Assembly: GCA_046723735.1 (NCBI GenBank)
Contig: JBKOVB010000114.1
Span: 1-64,000 of the forward strand
Reading direction: 5' to 3'
Source: RYN-111 sp046723735
GTDB lineage: Bacteria; Actinomycetota; Actinomycetes; Mycobacteriales; SCTD01
DNA: 64,000 nt
In this document: one piece after another, positions 42,498 through 50,544 of the stretch
Position numbering within the stretch: position 1 is the stretch's first letter
Layout of the letters: the number at the start of each line of letters is the position of its first letter
Notes under the pieces: generated by a model
Told to the model about the DNA's origin: nothing
Database searches by the model: none
The model's input: the letters and a program-made list of their open reading frames with translations, nothing else
Made by a program: the position numbers and the translations under genes

Positions 42498-43600
42498 GGA
42501 CGGGATCGGCAGGACAGGACGTCGGAGAACGCGGACGTGGCAGCATCCCAGGTGAAGCGACGGGCGTGCTCGCGAGCGCCCTCGCCGAGCCGGCGGCGCA
42601 GGTCTCCGTCGCTCAGCAGGTCTCGCAGCGCCTGCCGCAGCTCGTCCTCGTCGTCCACGAGCAGGCCGGTGCGGCCGTGCACGACGGACTCGGCGAGGCC
42701 GCCGGCGGCCCGGAACGCGACGGAGGGCGTGCCGTACGAGCCGGCCTCCACGACCGACAACCCCCAGCCCTCCTTCAACGAGGGCACGGCGTGCACCCAC
42801 GCGCGGGCGAGCAGCTCGGCCTTGTCCTGCTCGGTGACGCGGCCGTGCAGCAGGACGACCTCGTCGAGACCGAGCTCGGTCACCTTGGCGCGGACCGTGG
42901 GGAGCCAGTAGCCGTCACCTGCCACCTCCACGACGAGGTCCGGGATCTGAGCGCGCAGCGCTGCGGCGGCCTCGAGCACGAGCTCCACGCGCTTGTGCGG
43001 CACCACGCGCCCGAGCACCGCGACCGTCGGGCGGCTGCTGCGTGGGCTCGTCGTGGGCAGCGTCGCGGGCGTGCCGTTGTGGATCACCTGCACCTGCTCG
43101 GCGCTCACGCCGAGGCTGACGAGCTCGGCCTTCGTCACCTCGGACACCGCGACGTAGTCGCAGCGTCGGCCGACCCACGGGGCGAGCCGCGACTCCAGCC
43201 ACCAGCCGACCCGGGCACGGACGGGCCCCAGCACCACGGGCCACTGCTCCCGGTGCACGTGGTGCACGAGGATCACCACCCGCTGCCGGGTCCACAGCCG
43301 CGCGAGGAACGGCATGCCGTTCTGCACCTCGACGACCACCCCGCTCCGCCCGAGACGGCCTGTCACGAGGAGCGCGGCCGCCCAGAGGAAGACGGTGAGG
43401 CGGCCCCCGCGCCGCACGTAGCGGACGTCGTCCTTCACCTCGTCGCGCGGGGCGTTGCGGTGCGCCGCGCAGAGCACGGTCACCCGGTCACCCGTGGCCG
43501 CGAGCCGGGCGGCCAGGGTCTCGACGTACAGCTCGGAGCCGCCACCTTCGGGGTTCGTCAGGTCCCGGTGGTTCAGCAGCAGAACCTCGCGGGGCGGCAC
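42494..43600 (-). CDS. Glycosyltransferase family 4 (GT-B fold)
   Basis: The N-terminal EVLLLNHRDLTNPEGGGSELYVE has the GGxE acceptor motif. The C-terminal half has VAVLGRVVPHKRVELVLEAA, the donor-binding loop VPSLKEGWGLSVVEAGSYGTPSVAF and GLAESVVHGRTGLLV. It probably transfers a sugar from a nucleotide or GDP donor to a lipid-linked acceptor. GTG 43600 is chosen for the GAGG site upstream; longer frames to 43636 or 43828 run into the divergent promoter region. Analogous to M. tuberculosis Rv0225. 368 residues. Confidence 0.88.
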   Translation of the reverse strand: MPPREVLLLNHRDLTNPEGGGSELYVETLAARLAATGDRVTVLCAAHRNAPRDEVKDDVRYVRRGGRLTVFLWAAALLVTGRLGRSGVVVEVQNGMPFLARLWTRQRVVILVHHVHREQWPVVLGPVRARVGWWLESRLAPWVGRRCDYVAVSEVTKAELVSLGVSAEQVQVIHNGTPATLPTTSPRSSRPTVAVLGRVVPHKRVELVLEAAAALRAQIPDLVVEVAGDGYWLPTVRAKVTELGLDEVVLLHGRVTEQDKAELLARAWVHAVPSLKEGWGLSVVEAGSYGTPSVAFRAAGGLAESVVHGRTGLLVDDEDELRQALRDLLSDGDLRRRLGEGAREHARRFTWDAATSAFSDVLSCRSRP

Positions 43601-43835
43601 CCGTCGTACCTCGTCGGGCGGAGCCGTCCGCTGCACGAGCCGCGGGGTCCGAGGTCCCAGCGTGGTGCCGGCCAACAGGGGCTGTCCTCTCGGTTCGTGC
43701 CGTGCGACGCGCCGGGCAGCGATGTGAACGGCGTGGGTCAACGCTCCCTGACCCGGACAGGTCAGGCCATGACGTGCCGGGACCCTTCTCCTCTGGTCCT
43801 TGAGGACTACGCGCGCGAAACAGGACACAGGTGGC

Positions 43836-43841
43836 TAGGGT
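43836..43841 (+). promoter_or_regulatory. -10 box (TAGGGT) of a leaderless methyltransferase promoter
   Basis: It ends six bases before GTG 43848. The remaining divergent region 43601-43835 shows no further feature I can name. Confidence 0.5.
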
Positions 43842-43847
43842 CCGCTC

Positions 43848-44588
43848 GTGGCCGACGCCCTCCCTCCGCTGGGCTCCCTCGCCCGGAGCCTGGCGCTGCT
43901 GAGGGCGTTCTCCTACGAGCAGTCGGACCCGCCGCGCTTCTACTCGCTGCTCGCCGCCGACGCCGCCCGGCACGTCGAGCACTACGTGCCGTTGCGGGGG
44001 CGGACCGTCCTGGACGTCGGCGGCGGTCCGGGCTACTTCGCGGACGCCTTCCGGGCCCGCGGAGCCCGCTACGTCGGGGTCGACGCCGACGTCGGGGAGC
44101 TGTCGCTGCACGGACGGGCGGTTCCCGAGGGGACGGTGCTCGGGAGCGGCACGGCGTTGCCCTTCCGCGACGGAGCCGTCGACGTCGCCTACTCCAGCAA
44201 CGTGCTGGAGCACGTGCGGGAGCCGGAGGCGATGGCCGACGAGATGGTGCGGGTCACACGTCCAGGCGGGCTGGTGTTCCTCTCCTACAACAACTGGCTG
44301 GCCCCCAACGGCGGCCACGAGACCGCCCCGTGGCACTACCTGGGCGGCCGTCGGGCCGCTGACCGCTGGGCCCGACGTCACGGGCGGCGCCCGAAGAACG
44401 ACTACGGCGTCTCGCTGTTCCGCATCTCGGTGGCGCAGATGCTGCGGTGGCTCGACGGCCGGCACGACGTCGTCGTCGTCGACGTGCTGCCCCGCTACCA
44501 CCCACGGTGGGCGCGCTGGGTCGTGCGCGTCCCCGTGCTGCGCGAGGTGCTCACCTGGAACCTGCTGCTCGTGCTGCGCCGCCTCTGA
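43848..44588 (+). CDS. Class I SAM-dependent methyltransferase (envelope cluster)
   Basis: A 246-residue Rossmann methyltransferase: motif I VLDVGGGPGYFADAF near residue 54, GVDAD at the ribose position, and VAYSSNVLEHVREP near 105. The C-terminal part is longer and basic, ending with a hydrophobic helix (VLREVLTWNLLLVL) that could touch the membrane. It matches M. tuberculosis Rv0224c in type and neighbourhood. The substrate is probably a glycolipid or sugar, by context only. Confidence 0.87.
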   Translation: MADALPPLGSLARSLALLRAFSYEQSDPPRFYSLLAADAARHVEHYVPLRGRTVLDVGGGPGYFADAFRARGARYVGVDADVGELSLHGRAVPEGTVLGSGTALPFRDGAVDVAYSSNVLEHVREPEAMADEMVRVTRPGGLVFLSYNNWLAPNGGHETAPWHYLGGRRAADRWARRHGRRPKNDYGVSLFRISVAQMLRWLDGRHDVVVVDVLPRYHPRWARWVVRVPVLREVLTWNLLLVLRRL

Positions 44589-44727
44589 CGTCCTTCTGGC
44601 GGGGGACGTCTCGCCTGTCCGCAGATCTCGTCCTTTCGTGCCATTGTCCGCCCTCGTCCCGGCTCAGAGGCTGAGCGTGTCGCGTGGGACACGTCGTGCT
44701 CGGGCACGGCGCGAACGGAGGAGACCG

Positions 44728-45732
44728 ATGCGGAGCAAGGCGGCAACGGGGCTGGTCGGGACCGGCGTGTTCGCGCTGGGGCTCGCCGTGCTCTTCCCAC
44801 TGGTCGTGACCCCGGCTCTGCTCAAGGCGCCCGCCGAGATCAACCTCACGACCCACTCCCGCAGCGAGGCGCAGAAGCTCGACCCCGCCACCGACACGCT
44901 GGTCCCCGTCACGGTCGACCTGACGCGCAAGCTCACCACGCACACGAACAAGGGCAAGATCGCGGGCAGCGACTCCGTCGGCGTGTACGACGAGCTGCTG
45001 GACCTCAAGCAGGTGAACGCGGACGGCACCCTGCCCTCGAGCACCGCGGCGGACGGCTCCTACCAGGGCATCGTCGCCCGGAGCTCCGTCGTGGCCTTCG
45101 ACCGCAAGACCGGCCGGGGCGTGAGCAAGTACGGCGACACCTGGAGCACGTCCGGCCAGACGGTGAAGTTCCCCTTCGGCACCAAGAAGAGGACCTACAA
45201 CTTCTACGACCAGACCTCGGGCCGGGCCTGGCCGGTGAGCTTCGTCCGGACCACCAAGGTCAAGGGCCTGGAGGTCTACGAGTTCCACGGCACGATCCCG
45301 GAGATCTCGCTGGGCCAGTACGGCGCGCTCGCCGGCACCGACACGCTGTACAGCAACGCCGGGCGCACCATCCTCGTGGAGCCCGTCACGGGCTCGATCG
45401 TCAGCCAGACGACCTCCCCGCACACCAGCATCAAGCTGCCCGACGGGACCGTGACCCCGGCGCTGGTCGTCCAGGAGCTGGTGCCGACGGATGCGACGGT
45501 CGCCGAGCGCGTGAAGTACTCCAAGCACGTGAAGTCCGAGGCGAACCTGCTGCACGCCGCGCCGTGGGTGCTCGGCGTGCTGGGTCTGCTCCTGCTCGCC
45601 GGTGGCATCGTGCTCACCGTCCGGGCCGCACGCCGCAGCGACGTCGTCCCCGAGCGACGGCCCGACGTCACCGGCGCGGTGCCCCAGCCCCGGCAGGAGC
45701 CGGCCGTCGACCCCTCGAGGGTCGAGCAGTAG
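44728..45732 (+). CDS. DUF3068 (PorA-family) membrane-anchored protein
   Basis: 334 residues: an N-terminal helix (about 8-30) that may be an uncleaved signal, an extracytoplasmic beta-rich domain (about 31-275) and a C-terminal helix (LHAAPWVLGVLGLLLLAGGI) with a basic cytoplasmic tail. The pattern matches DUF3068 proteins such as M. tuberculosis Rv0227c. ATG 44728 has a GGAGGAG site eight bases upstream. Its function in the envelope is not established. Confidence 0.85.
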   Translation: MRSKAATGLVGTGVFALGLAVLFPLVVTPALLKAPAEINLTTHSRSEAQKLDPATDTLVPVTVDLTRKLTTHTNKGKIAGSDSVGVYDELLDLKQVNADGTLPSSTAADGSYQGIVARSSVVAFDRKTGRGVSKYGDTWSTSGQTVKFPFGTKKRTYNFYDQTSGRAWPVSFVRTTKVKGLEVYEFHGTIPEISLGQYGALAGTDTLYSNAGRTILVEPVTGSIVSQTTSPHTSIKLPDGTVTPALVVQELVPTDATVAERVKYSKHVKSEANLLHAAPWVLGVLGLLLLAGGIVLTVRAARRSDVVPERRPDVTGAVPQPRQEPAVDPSRVEQ

Positions 45733-45745
45733 CCCGGAGCGGTCG

Positions 45746-46561
45746 TCAGCCCTTGTGGGCGCTGAAGATCGCCGTACCCGGCAGCAGGGCGCCGCGGAAG
45801 GGTGACCACTGGCCCCACACCTCGGTGCGTCCCTCAGGCCACTCGGGCTCCTCGAGGTCGTCCAGGACGAGGCCGGCCTCGACGATGTCCCGGATGCGGT
45901 CGCTCATGGTGCGGTGGTGCTCGACGTACGTCGCCACGCCCTGCTCGTCCTCCTCGACGTAGGGCATGCGGTCGAAGTAGGACTGCCGGACGGTGAGCCC
46001 GTTCGGCCCCGGGTCGTCCGGGAACACCCAGCGGAACGGGTGGCTGACGCTGAAGACGAGCCGCCCGCCGGGCCGCAGCACGCGGGCGATCTCCTTCATG
46101 GTCCGGGCGGAGTCGGCCACGAACGGGATGCCGCCGAAGGCGCTCGCGACGACGTCGAAGGAGGCGTCCAGGAAGGGCAGGCGCTGCGCGTCCGCCTGCA
46201 CGTAGCGGCCGACGACCACCCCCGTACGGCGGTCGAGCTCGCGCGCCTGGTCGAGCTGGCCTCGGGAGACGTCGAACGCCGTGACCCGGGCGCCCTGGGA
46301 CACCAGCCACCGTCCGGCCTGCGCGGCGCCGCAGCCGAGCTCCAGCACATCCCGGCCGCGGACGTCCCCGAGCAGCTGCGCCTCCTGCTCGCGCAGGCCC
46401 TCCGGGCACCACAGGAAGTCCACATCCCCGAGGGTGGCGCCGTGCTCGTCGTAGTACTCCGCGGCGTTCGCATCCCACCAGGACCGGTTGGCCTGGGCGC
46501 TCTCGGAGAGGCCGGCCCAACGGCGGACGGGGTGGGAGGCGTTCGACTCGGGCGCGCTCAT
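45746..46561 (-). CDS. Class I SAM-dependent methyltransferase (upstream of rpsA)
   Basis: 271 residues with motif I VLELGCGAAQAGRWL near residue 72, FDVSRGQL at the acidic position, and VVASAFGGIPFV near 137. Conserved SVSHPFRWVF and an NAAEYYDEH-like N-terminus place it in the group often found divergent to rpsA in actinomycetes. Substrate is unknown. ATG 46561 follows a CAGACT box by six bases, suggesting a leaderless transcript. It faces the DUF3068 gene with 13 bp between stops. Confidence 0.88.
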   Translation of the reverse strand: MSAPESNASHPVRRWAGLSESAQANRSWWDANAAEYYDEHGATLGDVDFLWCPEGLREQEAQLLGDVRGRDVLELGCGAAQAGRWLVSQGARVTAFDVSRGQLDQARELDRRTGVVVGRYVQADAQRLPFLDASFDVVASAFGGIPFVADSARTMKEIARVLRPGGRLVFSVSHPFRWVFPDDPGPNGLTVRQSYFDRMPYVEEDEQGVATYVEHHRTMSDRIRDIVEAGLVLDDLEEPEWPEGRTEVWGQWSPFRGALLPGTAIFSAHKG

Positions 46562-46723
46562 GCGCGTAGTCTGTACGTACGCGCTGCGGGCGCGGCAGCC
46601 TGCCTGCCCGCGGACGTCGAGTGAGCGACCATCCTTGCTGGCCTGACGACCTGCCCCGCTGCGTGCCTCGACCCGCCCACCAGGGGCAGGTCCCGACCCC
46701 ACCAGCAGCCGGAGCCCATTCCC
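46562..46723. promoter_or_regulatory. Divergent promoter region and rpsA leader
   Basis: 162 bp between the methyltransferase and rpsA. It holds GTACGTAC near 46573-46580 and pyrimidine/GC-rich leader sequence before rpsA. I could not assign an autoregulatory S1-binding structure or a definite rpsA -10 box. Confidence 0.3.
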
Positions 46724-48190
46724 TTGACCACCACCCTCACCTCCTCCTCCGCCCCGCAGGTCGCCGTCAACGACATCGGGTCCGAGGAGGACTTCCTCGC
46801 CGCCATCGACTCGACGATCAAGTACTTCAACGACGGCGACATCGTCGAAGGCACCATCGTCAAGGTCGACCGGGACGAGGTGCTGCTCGACATCGGCTAC
46901 AAGACCGAGGGCGTCATCCCCTCCCGCGAGCTCTCGATCAAGCACGACGTCGACCCCAACGAGGTCGTCGCCGTGGGCGACCAGGTCGAGGCGCTCGTCC
47001 TCCAGAAGGAGGACAAGGAGGGCCGGCTGATCCTGTCCAAGAAGCGCGCCCAGTACGAGCGCGCCTGGGGCGACGTCGAGGCCAAGAAGGAGCGCGACGA
47101 GGTCATCGAGGGCACCGTCATCGAGGTCGTCAAGGGCGGCCTCATCCTCGACATCGGCCTGCGCGGCTTCCTCCCCGCGTCGCTCGTCGAGATGCGCCGG
47201 GTCCGCGACCTGCAGCCCTACGTCGGCAAGAAGCTCGAGGCGAAGATCATCGAGCTCGACAAGAACCGCAACAACGTCGTCCTCTCCCGCCGGCAGTGGC
47301 TGGAGGAGACCCAGAGCGAGGTCCGCAGCAGCTTCCTCAACCAGCTGCAGAAGGGCCAGATCCGCACCGGCCAGGTGTCGTCCATCGTCAACTTCGGCGC
47401 CTTCGTCGACCTGGGCGGCGTGGACGGCCTCGTGCACGTCTCCGAGCTGTCCTGGAAGCACATCGACCACCCGTCCGAGGTCGTCGAGGTCGGCCAGGAG
47501 GTCACCGTCGAGGTCCTCGACGTCGACCTGGACCGCGAGCGCGTCTCCCTGTCGCTGAAGGCGACGCAGGAGGACCCGTGGCAGCAGTTCGCCCGCACGC
47601 ACCAGATCAACCAGGTCGTGCCCGGTCGCGTCACCAAGCTGGTGCCGTTCGGTGCGTTCGTGCGCGTCGACGAGGGCATCGAGGGCCTGGTCCACATCTC
47701 CGAGCTGGCCGAGCGCCACGTCGAGATCCCGGAGCAGGTCGTCAACGTTGGTGACGAGCTGCTGGTCAAGGTCATCGACATCGACCTCGAGCGCCGTCGC
47801 ATCAGCCTCTCGCTGAAGCAGGCCAACGAGGGCGGCACCATCGAGGTCGAGCACTTCGACCCGACGCAGTACGGCATGGCCGCGTCGTACGACGAGCAGG
47901 GCAACTACATCTACCCCGAGGGCTTCGACCCCGAGTCGGGCGAGTGGCTGCCGGGCTACGAGGCCGCCCGCGAGGCGTGGGAGGCGCAGTACGCCGAGGC
48001 GCAGAAGCGCTTCGAGCAGCACCAGGAGCAGATCCGCCGTATGCAGGCTGCGGACGCCGAGGCCGGCGAGTCGACGTCGTACTCCTCCGAGGCCGGCGAG
48101 GGCCAGCCCGCGCCGGCGCCCTCGGGCGGCACGCTCGCGACCGACGAGGCGCTGCAGGCGCTGCGCGAGAAGCTGTCCGGCGGAGCGTAG
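46724..48190 (+). CDS. rpsA: 30S ribosomal protein S1
   Basis: Four S1 RNA-binding repeats lie at about residues 35-110, 120-190, 210-280 and 295-365, the third and fourth with classic NFGAFVDLGGVDGLVHVSEL and PFGAFVRVDEGIEGLVHISEL sequences. It has 488 residues, the actinomycete four-domain form, with an acidic, disordered tail containing a Glu/Gln-rich helix. It delivers structured mRNA to the ribosome. The start is TTG 46724 (MTTTLTSSSAPQ). A strong hairpin follows the stop. Confidence 0.96.
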   Translation: MTTTLTSSSAPQVAVNDIGSEEDFLAAIDSTIKYFNDGDIVEGTIVKVDRDEVLLDIGYKTEGVIPSRELSIKHDVDPNEVVAVGDQVEALVLQKEDKEGRLILSKKRAQYERAWGDVEAKKERDEVIEGTVIEVVKGGLILDIGLRGFLPASLVEMRRVRDLQPYVGKKLEAKIIELDKNRNNVVLSRRQWLEETQSEVRSSFLNQLQKGQIRTGQVSSIVNFGAFVDLGGVDGLVHVSELSWKHIDHPSEVVEVGQEVTVEVLDVDLDRERVSLSLKATQEDPWQQFARTHQINQVVPGRVTKLVPFGAFVRVDEGIEGLVHISELAERHVEIPEQVVNVGDELLVKVIDIDLERRRISLSLKQANEGGTIEVEHFDPTQYGMAASYDEQGNYIYPEGFDPESGEWLPGYEAAREAWEAQYAEAQKRFEQHQEQIRRMQAADAEAGESTSYSSEAGEGQPAPAPSGGTLATDEALQALREKLSGGA

Positions 48191-48237
48191 GCGCGAGCGC
48201 CGAAGCGTCCCACGTGACGCCCAGTAGGACCGCGTGA

Positions 48238-48273
48238 GACGAGCCCCCTGCCCCTGCGGGCGGGGGGCTCGTC
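48238..48273 (+). terminator. Strong hairpin terminator after rpsA
   Basis: GACGAGCCCCCTGCCC and GGGCGGGGGGCTCGTC pair over 16 bp (one G-T) around a CTGC loop. There is no U-tract. The hairpin ends just one base before the TACGTT box of coaE, separating the two transcription units. Confidence 0.75.
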
Positions 48274-48279
48274 TACGTT
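48274..48279 (+). promoter_or_regulatory. -10 box (TACGTT) of a leaderless coaE promoter
   Basis: It ends seven bases before GTG 48287 and immediately follows the rpsA terminator stem. Confidence 0.45.
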
Positions 48280-48286
48280 CTGGGCC

Positions 48287-48931
48287 GTGCTGAAGATCGG
48301 CCTCACGGGCGGCATCGGGTCGGGCAAGTCCACCGTGGCGCGGCTGCTCACGTCGTACGGCGCGGTGCTCGTGGACGCCGACGCGGTGGCCCGCGAGGTC
48401 GTGGGGCCCGGCACCCCGGGGCTCGCGGCGGTGGTGGACGAGTTCGGGCCCGAGGTCCTGCTGCCGGACGGGGCGCTGGACCGCGAGGGGTTGGGCCGGG
48501 TGGTGTTCGGCGACGACGGGCGACGGGCGGCGCTGAACGCGATCGTGCACCCCTTGGTGGGCGCGCGGATGGCCGAGCTGGAGGAGCGTGCGCGCACGAC
48601 GGGTGCGCCGGCGGTGGTGCACGACGTGCCGCTGCTCGCCGAGAACGGCCTGGCTTCCCTGTACGACGAGGTGCTGGTCGTCGACTGCCCCGTCGAGCTC
48701 CAGGTGGCCCGGCTCGTGGGCCAGCGGGGGATGGCCGAGGCGGACGCGCGGGCTCGCATCGCGGCCCAGGCCACCCGCGAGGAGCGACTCGCCGTCGCGA
48801 CGCACGTCATCGTCAACGACGGCGGCCTCGCCGAGCTCGAGACCCGTGTCCGCGCGGTGTGGGACGAGGTACTGGCGCCGCACGCCCACGTCGGTGATCA
48901 TGAGGGGCCGCCGGCCCCCGACGTGCGCTGA
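48287..48931 (+). CDS. coaE: Dephospho-CoA kinase
   Basis: The last step of coenzyme A synthesis. P-loop GLTGGIGSGKSTVARLL near residue 6, the substrate segment VLVDADAVAREVV near 30, and VHDVPLLAENGL near 104. The short form of 214 residues has no C-terminal GrpB-like domain. It is commonly found next to rpsA in actinomycetes. The tail contains a GC hairpin (GGGGCC/GGCCCC, around 48903-48917) inside the coding sequence. Confidence 0.94.
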   Translation: MLKIGLTGGIGSGKSTVARLLTSYGAVLVDADAVAREVVGPGTPGLAAVVDEFGPEVLLPDGALDREGLGRVVFGDDGRRAALNAIVHPLVGARMAELEERARTTGAPAVVHDVPLLAENGLASLYDEVLVVDCPVELQVARLVGQRGMAEADARARIAAQATREERLAVATHVIVNDGGLAELETRVRAVWDEVLAPHAHVGDHEGPPAPDVR

Positions 48932-48946
48932 GCCTCGGGAGGTCCT

Positions 48947-50440
48947 GTGCGTCGTACGGCACGAGCCCTGGTGGGCGTGGTCGTGGGGTGTCTGATGGTC
49001 GGGCTGCCCGGCGTCGCGCACGCCACGGCCGGCGACCTCGGCCACGACGTCTCCTACCCGCAGTGCGGGAGCACGCTGCCGTCGACGACCGACGCGTTCC
49101 GTCTCGTGGGGGTCACCGACGGCAAACCGTGGTACGTCAACCCGTGCCTCGTCGACCAGGCGCAGTGGGCGGCGGGTGCTGCCGAGCGTGGGCTGTACAC
49201 CAACACGGCCAACCCTGGGCACGTGAGCAGCCACTGGCCGACGTCCGGCTCGGGCCGGTGCCACGACGCCACCGTGGACACGGACAGCGGCTGCGCCTAC
49301 GAGTACGGCAGGGCTGCGGCGGCCGACGCCCTGGCCCAAGCGACCAGCGCGCTGTCCGGCACCGGCGTGGACCCCAAGGGCGTCACCTGGTGGCTCGACG
49401 CGGAGGGGAGCCGCACGCCCGGCCAGAACGGCAACTCCTGGGTGGGCAGCGGCGTCGTCAACGCGGCCGACCTGCAGGGCTTCGTCGACGGGCTGCGCCA
49501 AGGTGGTGTACCGGAGGTCGGCATCTACTCCACGGCGTTCCAGTGGGGCGACATCACCGAGGGCTACAGCCGGGCGACGAGCTCCGGCTACCGGTCAGCC
49601 TGGGGCTTCGCGCCGTCGTACCCGATCGAGGACGGGCCGGTCTGGTTCGCAGGCGTCGGCAGCCTCGGAGACGCGCAGAACGCCTGCAGCACGGGGTCGT
49701 TCACCGGCGGAGAGCGGCTGCTGGCGCAGTACGCGGACGCCGGCAGCGGGCTCGACGGCGACCACCGGTGCGCGGACCCGGACCACGGGTTGCCCACGGT
49801 CGCTGTCGGCGCCCCGACCCACCTCGTGACGAGGACCTCGACCGTCGCTGCCTCGTGGACGGGCGCCGACACGGGGACCGGCGTGGCGAGCTACGACCTC
49901 CGCACCGAGCGCGCGCCCTACAACGGGGCCTTCCGGGCGTGGCAGTACCCCGCGGCGCTGCAGCGCACCGCGACACGTTCCGCGAGCGTCTCGACGACCG
50001 GGCAGGGTTGGACGACCTGCATCGCGGTCCGGAGCCGCGACGTCGCGGGCAACCTCTCGGCATGGTCGGCGATCCGCTGCACCGCCGTCCCGCTGGACGA
50101 CCGGGCCCTCTCCGCGAGCGCCGGGTGGTCGCGGGCCACTGGCCGCGGGTACTTCGCCTCGACGTACACGACCACGACCCGGTACGGCGCGACGCTGGTC
50201 CGGACCGGCGTTGTCTCCACGCGCCTGCACCTGCTGGCCCTGCGCTGCAGCACCTGCGGCAAGGTGGGCGTGTACGTCGGCAGCACGCTGCTCGCGACGG
50301 TGAACCTCGCGGCGACCAGCACGTCTGTCGCGACGATCCCGCTGCCGCGGTTCTCGCTGCGCAGCGCCACCGTGACGATCAAGGTGCTCACCTCGGGCAG
50401 GACGGTGCGGGTGGACGGGCTGGCCACGAGCCGCGTCTGA
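48947..50440 (+). CDS. Secreted protein with glycoside-hydrolase-like N-terminal domain
   Basis: 497 residues with a signal peptide (RARALVGVVVGCLMVGLPGVAHA region, cut near residue 27). The mature N-terminus GHDVSYPQCGSTLPS and VTWWLDAEGS/GIYSTAFQWG segments resemble GH25- or DUF1906-like TIM-barrel domains. A fibronectin-III-like region (about 290-385) and a beta-rich C-terminal domain follow. It may act on cell wall or surface sugars; the catalytic Asp/Glu set cannot be confirmed by eye. GTG 48947 has a GGAGG site. Confidence 0.75.
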   Translation: MRRTARALVGVVVGCLMVGLPGVAHATAGDLGHDVSYPQCGSTLPSTTDAFRLVGVTDGKPWYVNPCLVDQAQWAAGAAERGLYTNTANPGHVSSHWPTSGSGRCHDATVDTDSGCAYEYGRAAAADALAQATSALSGTGVDPKGVTWWLDAEGSRTPGQNGNSWVGSGVVNAADLQGFVDGLRQGGVPEVGIYSTAFQWGDITEGYSRATSSGYRSAWGFAPSYPIEDGPVWFAGVGSLGDAQNACSTGSFTGGERLLAQYADAGSGLDGDHRCADPDHGLPTVAVGAPTHLVTRTSTVAASWTGADTGTGVASYDLRTERAPYNGAFRAWQYPAALQRTATRSASVSTTGQGWTTCIAVRSRDVAGNLSAWSAIRCTAVPLDDRALSASAGWSRATGRGYFASTYTTTTRYGATLVRTGVVSTRLHLLALRCSTCGKVGVYVGSTLLATVNLAATSTSVATIPLPRFSLRSATVTIKVLTSGRTVRVDGLATSRV

Positions 50441-50453
50441 CTGCCGCACTCCG

Positions 50454-50505
50454 TGATCATGGGAGCCGTGGCTACCCCTGGGTGGTCCGGGGGTGCCCAT
50501 GATCA
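50454..50505. repeat. Inverted repeat between the secreted-protein gene and uvrB
   Basis: TGATCATGGG (50454-50463) and CCCATGATCA (50496-50505) are perfect complements around 32 bases that hold further small stems (AGCC/GGCT and CCCC/GGGG). It may act as a terminator or be an extragenic palindrome. It has the same TGATCA ends as 25867-25929. Confidence 0.55.
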
Positions 50506-50532
50506 TGAAGGTGGGATGTCGGTGGCGGGACG

Positions 50533-50538
50533 TACGGT
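50533..50538 (+). promoter_or_regulatory. -10 box (TACGGT) of a leaderless uvrB promoter
   Basis: It ends six bases before ATG 50545. No LexA-type box was seen nearby. Confidence 0.45.
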
Positions 50539-50544
50539 GGTCAG

